From: Zantedeschia hybrid cultivar
Lineage: Eukaryota; Streptophyta; Magnoliopsida; Alismatales; Araceae
Reading direction: 5' to 3'
DNA length: 64,000 nt
NCBI GenBank assembly: GCA_030544215.1
Contig: JARZZO010000013.1
Span: 29,247,229 to 29,311,228, forward strand
In this document: piece by piece, positions 56,090 through 64,000 of the stretch
Numbering within the stretch: the first letter of the stretch is position 1
How the letters are laid out: every line of letters begins with the position of its first letter
Notes under the pieces: generated by a model
Seen by the model: only the letters and a program-made list of their open reading frames with translations
Databases searched by the model: none
Told to the model about the DNA's origin: nothing
Translations under genes and position numbers: made by a program

Positions 56090-59000
56090 ATGTCGTCGAA
56101 TAACCCACTCTGTGGCATACTTGATGCCCTTTTTGACTTACCTGATATATTCGGATTGGTTCAGAAACCTGAAGAATGTCTTCAGATCTGAACACATTGA
56201 CTTTGTCCCTGGAGCTGATCCTCCTGCTGAATCCGCATTGGATGCCCCTGAAGCAGAGATGATAGCTAACGATGAAAGATCGAAGGACAAAGGCAAAAGA
56301 GTAGTGAAGGGTGACTGCTTCTACTATAAGCAATATGGTCACTGGAAGAGGAACTGCAAGGAGTTCCTTAACGATAAAGCTCATGGAAGAGTGAAGCTGT
56401 CTGAAGCTTCAGATATCTATATGATAGATATCAACTTGTCAGTTAGAGATTCCACATCTTGGGTATTAGATACCGGATGTGCTTCTCATATTTGCCATGA
56501 TGTGTAGATGCTGACAAGTAAGCGCAAGCTGAGACAAGGCGATGTGAAATTGAGGCTAGGAAACGGCGCAAAAGTTGCGGCGATTGCTGTTGGGACAGTA
56601 AACCTTAGGCTTCCATCAGGAGACGCCTTACTATTAGAAGATTGTTATTATGTTCCTAGCATAATAAAGAACATCATATCAATGTTTTGTTTGGACAAGA
56701 TAAGATATAGGTTGACTATTGAAAATAGAAGTTGTTCGATTTATTATGGTAATAAATCAATAGCTTCAGCATCTTTAGTCAACGGTCTATATCTCTTAGA
56801 TGTTTCTTATTACAATCTTCAAATTGATAATACTCTTAGGAAGAGGAAGAATTGTTTGAACCAAGCCTACATGTGGCATTGTAGACTTGGGCACATTGGC
56901 GAAAGCAGGTTGCTAAAGTTACACAAGCATGGTTATTTAACAACATTCGATTATGAATCGTTTGCAACATGTGAATCCTGCCTTATGGAAAAGATGGCAA
57001 GATCTCCATTTACTGGACATGGAGAATGTGCCAAGGACATTCTGGAGCTAATACAATCGGATGTATGTGGTCCCATGTCCACCCAAGCCAAAGGTGGCTT
57101 TTCATACTTCATTACGTTCACCGATGACTTCTCAAGATTCGGCTATGTGTACTTAATGAAGTACAAGTCGGAAGCATTTGAGAAGTTCAAGGAGTTCAAG
57201 AATGAGGTAGAGAAGCAGTTAGGAAAGAGTATTAAAGCTTTTCAATCAGATTGAGGAGGAGAATACTTGAGTACTAATTTTACACAATTCTTAAAGGATA
57301 ATTGTATCCTTTCTCAACTAACCCCTCCATATACACCACAGATGAATGGTGTATCAAAAAGGAGGAATCGCACCATGTTGGACATGGTGCGATCCATGAT
57401 GAGCTTTTCGGGATTACCAGTGTCCCTCTAGGGGTATGCTCTAGAGTCAGCAGCATACCTACTGAACAGAGTACCCAGCAAGTCTGTGGCCTCTACTCCA
57501 TATGAGATATGAAAAGGCAGGAAACCAGAATTTAAACATGTTAAAGTCTGGAGTTGTCCTGCTCATGTAAAGAGGCATGATCCAGACAAGCTGGAATCAT
57601 GAACTGATAAATGCAGGTTTGTGGGATATCCAAAGGAAACCTTTGGATACTATTTTTTCCATCCTGGTGAACAAAAGGTGTTTGTCGCCAGAAAAGATGT
57701 CTTCCTGGAAGAGGAATACCTTCTCCAGGAGGACAGTGGGAGTAAAATAGTACTGGAAGAGGTTCCAGATCCCCAAACAGCTACATTATCATCAGATGAG
57801 ATATCAGTTCCTGAATCTGTTCAGGTACATACAGATGAGCCTCGTAGATCTTGTAGAGTACCTAGACTACCCGAACGATATGTGGGACATATTGCTAAAG
57901 GTAAGTCTAAGGTACAGTATAATGAGGATGATGATCCTAAAACCAACCAGGAGACCATAGAAGGCCCAGAAGCCGGGAAATGGCGAGAAGCCATGAACTC
58001 AGAAATCCAGTCCATATACACCAACCAAGTTTGGAACTTGGAGGACTTGCCTGAGGATATTGTACCCATCGGTTGCAAGTGGATCTTTAAGAGAAAGATC
58101 GGTGCTAATGGACGGATCGACACTTATAAGGTAAGGTTGGTGGCAAAGGGATATCGTCAAAGGCAAGGAATTAACTATGATGAGACTTTCTCACCAGTTG
58201 CCATGATAAAGTCGATCAGAGTTCTACTCGCCATTGCTGCACATTTTGATTATGAAATCTGGCAGATGGATGTGAAGACTGCCTTCCTCAATGGTAAGCT
58301 TGAGGAAGAGGTGTATATGATACAACCAGAAGGTTTCATATTCAAAGAATCTCCAGATAAAGTGTGCAAGCTTCAGAGGTCCATTTATGGACTGAAGCAG
58401 GCCTTCCGGAGCTGGAACATAAGATTTGACGAGGCTGTCAAGTCTTATGACTTCATTAAGAATGAAGATGAGCCTTGTGTGTACAAGAAGACCAATAGGA
58501 GTGCAGTCACTTTTCTAGTTGTTTACGTAGATGACATGCTACTCATTGGGAATGATGTAGTTATGATGTCATCAGTAAAGATCTGGCTGTCGAAAAACTT
58601 CTCCATGAAGGATTTGGGAGAAGCATCCTACGTATTAAGAATACAGATCTATAGAGATAGATCAAAGAGGATGCTTGGAATGACCCAATCCTTGTACATA
58701 GACACCATAGTCAAAAGGTTTGGCATGGAAAATTCCAAAAGAGGTCTCATACCGATGAGACATGGAATTAGTCTCTCAAAGGAGCAGTCTCCTAAGACTC
58801 CTAATGAGAGGGCATTCATGGATAGAATACCCTATGCCTCTGCCATAGGATCTATCATGTATGCCATGCTATGTACACGGCCTGATGTTGCATTTGCTCT
58901 AAGTGTTACGAGCAGATTTCAGGCTGATCCAAACGAAGAGCACTAGAAGGCAGTGAAATGTATCATTAAGTACTTGAGAAGAACTAAGGATATGTTTCTT

Positions 59001-59510
59001 GTCTATGAAGGAGGTGACTTGAAACTGCGAGGCTTTACTGACTCGAGTTTCCAGTCATATCTAGATGATAGCAAGTCTACATCTGGATTCGTGTTTACTT
59101 TGAACGGAGGCACAGTGTGCTGGAAGAGTTCCAAGCAAGTAACCACTGCAGATTCGACGATTAAAGCTGAGCACATCGCTGTAGCTGAAGCTTTCAAGGA
59201 AATAGTGTGGTTGAAGAAGTTCATCACCGACCATGACATAGTTTCCGGTATCCTTGATCATGTTCCGCTGTTGTGCGACAACAATGGGACTATTGCACAA
59301 GTGAAAGAGCCGTGGTCTCATCAGAAATCGAAAGATATTCTGAGGCGCTTTCACCTTATCAGAGAAACCATATCCAGATGAGATGTAGTAGTGGAAAGAG
59401 TTCCATCCATCGACAATGTAGCAGATCCACTGACAAAGCCGTTGGCTCAAATTGTGTTTGAGCGTCACCTAGAGTCTATAGGCTTATTGCATAAAGGTGA
59501 TTGGCTTTAG
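56090..59510 (+). pseudogene. gag-pol of copia element 1 (stops, gag deletion)
   Basis: ATG at 56090 (MSSNNPLCGILDA), a frame break near 56130, then one frame to the stop at 59508-59510. Gag is short; its central part is missing after about 56250. Zinc knuckle CFYYKQYGHWKRNC near 56317 lacks one Cys. Protease LDTGCASHI near 56466; pre-integrase HCRLGH near 56878; integrase from about 57040 (ELIQSDVCGPMS); RT with YVDDMLLIGND near 58526; RNase H near 59035-59340. Seven in-frame stops: 56505, 57252, 57429, 57510, 57600, 58944 and 59379. No frame change after 56130. Most stops fit CAG, CGA or TGG decay. Confidence 0.92.
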
Positions 59511-59513
59511 TCC

Positions 59514-59524
59514 AAGTGGGAGAT
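59514..59524 (+). promoter_or_regulatory. Polypurine tract of copia element 1
   Basis: AAGTGGGAGAT immediately before the 3' LTR, four bases after the pol stop. Confidence 0.85.
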
Positions 59525-61077
59525 TGTTAGTTTTAGGTGGCCTACAAGCCAATCTGACTATGTGAATCTCGTTCATTTATTAATATAATGGCATAATATT
59601 CATTATGTGTAAATCGCATTAATTATCGTTTCATAATGAAGTCTGTGAATATGTGCTATAGTGATCAGATTATGATGAGATCATACTAATGAGACTGATC
59701 ACTTAAACACACATATTCTTAATCGTTGATAGTCGGAGGATATCCGAGAAGGACATCGGATATCCGGTTAGACTAGTACAGATTACTCCTGCTCATATGA
59801 TGAGGGTGACTGATCTCATAAGTCACTTGTGTGCAGACACTAAGGTGAATCTGTAGGTGCTCATTGGAGAATGAGTTCACTGAACTGATCCGACTGAATC
59901 GCTGGATGGTATTGTACCTCACTGTCAACCAGCTTGATTCTATTGTCGTAGTTGCGTGGATGGTCCTCGGACCTGAGACACCAAGGACACCTTGTCGGTG
60001 GACTTCTGTGCTTTGACCTTGGTTTACGAATCTCTAGCCACGGGATTCTAATACGCCAAGGATTTGGTACAGCAGAATACCGTCGAAGGGAATTGTGTGT
60101 CAATAAGGAATCATTCGCTCTCGGTACTTAGAGAGAGAATGCTCTAAGAAGGATGCGCGAAAGTCCCTGGCCAGGGCGGACGATAATATCGGGAAAGGAG
60201 TTTTCCGATATTCATCAGCGGCATCCAATCCAAGTGAGTCGACCGGTTAGGGTTTGACAGCTCGCCATGCCCTGAGTTGACTCGAGAGCATTGTACGAAT
60301 GAAGGATTATATCCACGCGGTAATTGTCGGCAGAAAGGTTCCAAGAGTGGGTTACTTCACCCCAATACCTTCCGGGTTCACGCGGTGTTGCTTGGCACCC
60401 AACGTGATAGGAGGCCCGGTCGAATTCGATGTGCGACATCAATTCGATTGATTAATTAATTAATGAAGGGTTATTAATTGATTAATAAAGCCAATGAGGA
60501 GTCACTGGGCTTGTTGGGCCATTAACTGGACTGGTACTTGGGCCTAGAAGGTCACACGCAAATGATTCTCAAGGCGATGGATAAATAAGTGGGTTTTATA
60601 TAAACCGGGGGTTTTTATGAAAAACCGCGCGGTTAGTATAAAACATAGCGAACGGGCTGAGCAGGCCAAGCTGCTGCTAACCCTAGCCGCCCCTCATCTA
60701 TTTCTCTCTCTCTTTGACGTCCAGACAGATCCAGATCTGCTCCACCGCTTCTCTGAATCCCATTCGACGGGAAATCGTCCGCACGCTGCGGCGATCATTT
60801 CAGCGACTGGCGGAGGTTTCGCGGGCTGCGAAGAACGAGGAACGTGAGGATATCCGTTGCGGGGAGGATCGCGTGGACTTCGCTAGAGGCCGGGCACTTG
60901 CGCGGCTTGCGGTGTCGCACCGACGGAACCGAACACTTGCGGATTCGAATCCGCACACGGTGAGAACTTCGATTATATAATAATCGATTTTAGTTTTTCG
61001 AAACGGGAAAACGGATCACTGTTTTATTTTATTTTCCGCAGCGTGGGCGATCCAGAGAAACCCGAGAAAACCCAACA
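59525..61077 (+). mobile_element. 3' LTR of copia element 1
   Basis: 1553 bp, matching 51851-53408 almost throughout. Hairpin 60610-60626, TATAAAA 60637-60643, palindrome 60939-60954. Ends CCCAACA, followed by ACTAG and then element B. Confidence 0.95.
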
Positions 61078-61082
61078 ACTAG

Positions 61083-61848
61083 TCCTTGGAGGCTCTGCGG
61101 CCAATGAAAAGAAGGAAGTTCCAAGACCCTGAATGTGAATGGTACAGATGGTTTTGACTTAAGGGATCTGTATATTGCATTGAATACACTATTTCTTGAT
61201 CCTTCATAGCCGAAGTGGCCGCCACAAATAGATGAACTGATTGAAGGGCTTGGTGCCATCTTTGATAAAAGAATACTGCTGTCTGAGGATACAGATGAAG
61301 CGGAGCCAGATGACCCCTAAGAAGCTGGATATACCACAGATCTTCTTTGGAGGGGGACTTATCCCTCTCACATTTTCACACTCCATACCTTATTCCGCAC
61401 TCTACTTCTCACCCCAACTTGGTCGCGGGTCATTACTGAAGATATTCTATGGGCTCCGCCCATCATGATCACTCTGTCCCCACGGGACTTTATTCCTCAA
61501 CCTCCTCTCGATCTAGAGAGGATTTATGATTTAATCTGGGACATACTACTGTATGATCCCCCCAATCCTTTGGCCTTGGTGCCACTTCCTCCATCCCATT
61601 CTCCTCCTATTCACCTTCATTCTTATTTTATGATTAATTCATCTTTTCTCCAAAACAAAACGCCAATTTGGCAACAAATTTCTCCCAGATCCTCATTGAG
61701 GAAACTTCCTACTTTTCTGATTGTACCCCATCGCGCGGGTCATTCGGTCAAGATTCTCTTCCAGATCTACTCTGCCCCTCCCCTCGGGAGGATTCTCCTG
61801 TATTTCCGCATGTATCCTATAATTTTCATTCTGCTTCGTCCTCATTAG
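61083..61848 (+). pseudogene. Element B, end of the gag-PR frame after the copia insertion (broken)
   Basis: Continues the frame cut at 51850. Matches A 1880-2559: YRW..LRDLYIAL, then 61465-61848 open (MITLSPRDFIPQPPLDLER). Stops and a frame break near 61155, 61208 and 61318. As in A, its tail overlaps the pol frame in the -1 register, here with an interrupted A-run. Confidence 0.85.
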
Positions 61849-63447
61849 GTCAAGATAGGGAGTCTAGCGAAGTTAGGGAGTCTAGTTCTAGGCAGGTTAG
61901 TCAAGTTAGGAAGTCTCGAAAATCTAAGGGTAAACAAATTCCAGATAGATACCTCTAGGATTTAGCATTTAAATGTCTTTCTTGCTCTATGATCCCTCAG
62001 CTATTAGAGAATCCTATTCAAATGCCAGAAGATTGTGTAGATGATGAGTCAGTTAATGATGGATATGGGGTGTATGAATTGATACACACAAAAAAAAACC
62101 CCTTTGTTGAAGATGAGGAAGATGACGAGGACGCAGCTGAGGCATATGCCAGTGGAGTAAAAAGATTCGATGAATCCTCAGCTGCCGTAGAAGAACCCAC
62201 CAAAGAAATCAATCTAGGGACCGAAGACGAACCTTGGGTTGTCCTCGTTAGCAAGAATCTTTCTGAAATGGATGAGAAGGCAATGATACAAGTTCTTAAG
62301 GATTATAAGAACACTTTCGCCTGGAGTTATGAGGATATGCCTGGGTTAGACTCATCACTAGTGGAACACAGGTTGACATTAAAGGATGGAGCTAGCCCGC
62401 TTAAACATAAGTTAAGGCGATTCCACCCACAAATGGCTTTGAAGAAGATTCTATTGGCCAACCATGGAAGAAGATTGTGTAGGATATGTCCGTAGGTGTG
62501 CTAAGTGTCAACTTCACGCCGACAAGATCTATTCTCCCGCATCTTCACTCCATCCTGTTTCCTCCCCATGGCCTTTCTCCATGTAGGCTTTCGATGTCAT
62601 TGGACCCCTTGGCAATCCTGATTCCGGCATTAAGCAGAAGTCATTAATCCTCACGGCAACGGAATACTTCACCAAATGGGCGGAAGCTGAAACATACACG
62701 GAAGTCAAAGCATCAACTGTCTGCAAATTCATCATGAAGAACATCATCACGAGATTTAGAATTTCAAGCACCATCGTCACTGACAATGGACGACAGTTCG
62801 TGTCACAAGAGCTGAAAGACCTCTGCAACAAGTACAAAGTTGCATTACATCATTCGTCTCCTTATTATCCGCAAGGCAATGGCCAAGCAGAGGCAACTAA
62901 CAAGACATTGATAAAAATCATCAAAAAGACGTGCAAGTCTAATAAATTCACAGATTGACTAGAAAAATTGATTGAGGCTCTATGGGCCTACCGAACTTCA
63001 ATCCGCACGCCCACTGGGCAGACTCCTTATTCCTTAACATTTGGAATGGAGGCAGTAGTTCCATACGAGATCCTTGTACCGTCATTAAGAGTACAATTGA
63101 ATAAAGAATTTTCTATTGATGAACACCGTTCAGCACTCCTTGCTCAATTGGAACTCTTAAATGAGAAAAGATGGTCAGCTGCTAATCATGCAAGAGTTTA
63201 TCAAAATAGATTAGCACGTTTTTATCAAAAGAAAGTCATTAAACGTAAGTTCAAAGTTGGTGAAATGGTCGTCAAAAGAATCTTTGTAAAACCTAGTGGT
63301 CCGCGTTCTAAACTCCAACCCAATTGGGAAGGACTTTATGTTGTATCGCATGCTTTTCCTGGTAATGCTTACCATCTAGTTAATGTAGAAGGGCTAGAAT
63401 TAACTAACCCCTGGAACGGTCTGTATCTAAATAAATACTACCCTTAG
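61641..63447 (+). pseudogene. pol of element B, RT to second RNase H deleted
   Basis: Open from TTG at 61668 with stops at 61956-61958 and beyond, reaching the start of RT (RRFHPQMALK). At about 62443 it jumps to the integrase zinc finger (KILLANHGRR in this frame), losing about 2.1 kb relative to A (about 3238-5341); both edges have AAGA. Integrase core at 62734-62958 (TDNGRQFVSQELKDLC) and C-terminal part 62968-63447 follow, with stops at 62584 and 62956. Only integrase remains recognisable. Confidence 0.9.
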
Positions 63448-64000
63448 GTTAAAGAATCAATCAGCATGGTGCAAAGACCAGTGGAATTAGAAAATTTAGA
63501 AACTCAAATTCCCTTATCAGTCTGGATAATTTAATTCAAACGCATTACTACACACACTGATACGTTTGCTTCGTGAGTAACAAAAGATGTGAAGTTCAAA
63601 GGAATACCAAAAGCTTGACTAAAAGTGTAAAGTACAATTCATTCTTTTTAAACAAAAAATTCTGTTTTTACACTCGACCCATGATGTCGGAACGAGACTT
63701 AGAATAGATTATCAAGAATACCCGCCATCTTAGTAGGAGGCCGTCATAAAAAAAAAGGGGGGGGGGGGGGGGGGGGGGGAGATCTGTCCCAAAAAAAGAA
63801 AAGAAAAGAAAAGATAAGCAAAAGCAAAAGGCAAAAGCCAAATGTCAATATCAAAAGGCCATTACACTACAAACGTTACATCAAGGCCATGAAATCAAAT
63901 GAAAAGGGAACGCAAAGTCGGTAAATACCCCAGAAAGAAAATGACCGAACCCCAACAGATATTAAGATAAGAAAAGAACATCTTTTTGGGTCTCCAGAAC
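63448..64000 (+). other. 3' UTR of element B to the window edge
   Basis: Matches 6357-6900 of A and 15181-15700 of C. Contains the purine run at 63748-63779: nine A then twenty-three G. No gene. Confidence 0.75.
63748..63779 (+). repeat. A9 G23 homopolymer tract
   Basis: Expanded version of the purine run seen as A7TG5 in A and A10G3 in C. Length may be a sequencing or assembly artefact, because such G-runs are error-prone. Confidence 0.8.

Larger units (their letters stand above)
51851..61077 (+). mobile_element. Ty1/copia element 1, both LTRs present
   Basis: 9227 bp: LTRs 51851-53408 and 59525-61077, near identical by eye, primer site, 2.7-kb leader with hairpin arrays, one gag-pol frame, polypurine tract. 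Flanks ACCAG (51846-51850) and ACTAG (61078-61082). Element B's protein sequence is continuous across it. The pol carries several stops, so this copy is not autonomous despite its young LTRs. Confidence 0.95.
45543..64000 (+). mobile_element. Tat-type element B, 5' part to the right edge, split by copia element 1
   Basis: 5' LTR 45543-46850, leader, gag, protease, then copia element 1 (51851-61077), then the rest of the protease-side frame and a deleted pol to 63447, and 3' UTR to the edge. The 3' LTR lies outside. It is inserted in an old gypsy RT; left flank ACCTA. All frames are broken. Confidence 0.88.

Overview
The window is plant (angiosperm) nuclear DNA made almost wholly of LTR retrotransposons nested in one another. 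Ty3/gypsy elements of the Tat type (RT, RNase H, a second archaeal-type RNase H, integrase), long-LTR Ty1/copia elements, and a Cassandra TRIM whose LTRs carry 5S rRNA-like sequence all point to a seed plant. No host gene, tRNA gene or CRISPR array was recognised. I cannot name the species.

Layout. 1-10099 is the 3' part of Tat element A: an open gag-PR frame, an unbroken pol frame and a 3' LTR. A sits inside the protease region of a second Tat element, C (10100-31140). C has a decayed pol and then, between integrase and its 3' LTR (29839-31140), two spliced genes on the opposite strand: a plant mobile domain (PMD) gene (16821-20999) and a DUF7745-like gene (24314-28502). Three solo LTRs with exact 5-bp target duplications interrupt C (17412-18790; 21751-24107 on the minus strand; 25038-27809). 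C appears to lie in the leader of copia element 2 (31141-39784), which lies in an old gypsy relic (39785-45542). That relic also holds two solo LTRs (41020-42553, 42893-44291) and the Cassandra element (44568-45199). Tat element B starts at 45543 and runs off the right edge; a 9.2-kb copia element 1 (51851-61077, both LTRs, target duplication ACCAG/ACTAG) splits it.

The most unusual signal is a set of short dyad motifs with fixed geometry. About fifty copies of a 34-bp motif (12-nt arm, 10-nt variable spacer, 12-nt inverted arm; arm near CTAAAAGGCGTC) lie in the U3 of the Tat LTRs, in a second LTR family, and upstream of both antisense genes, but were not seen in coding regions. A second family with a different arm (ACGGC, 10-nt spacer, GCCGT) is clustered at 31210-31464. 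The copia leaders hold other hairpin arrays: twelve 9-3-9 hairpins at 54270-54719, and TTGTGCTWTCCACAA repeats in both copia elements. Copia LTRs carry short palindromes that vary by paired changes.

Working idea (inference): the 34-bp sites are targets of a dimeric factor, possibly made by the antisense genes, that coordinates LTR and antisense promoters. This would resemble element-encoded anti-silencing factors that recognise short repeated motifs in some plant DNA transposons.
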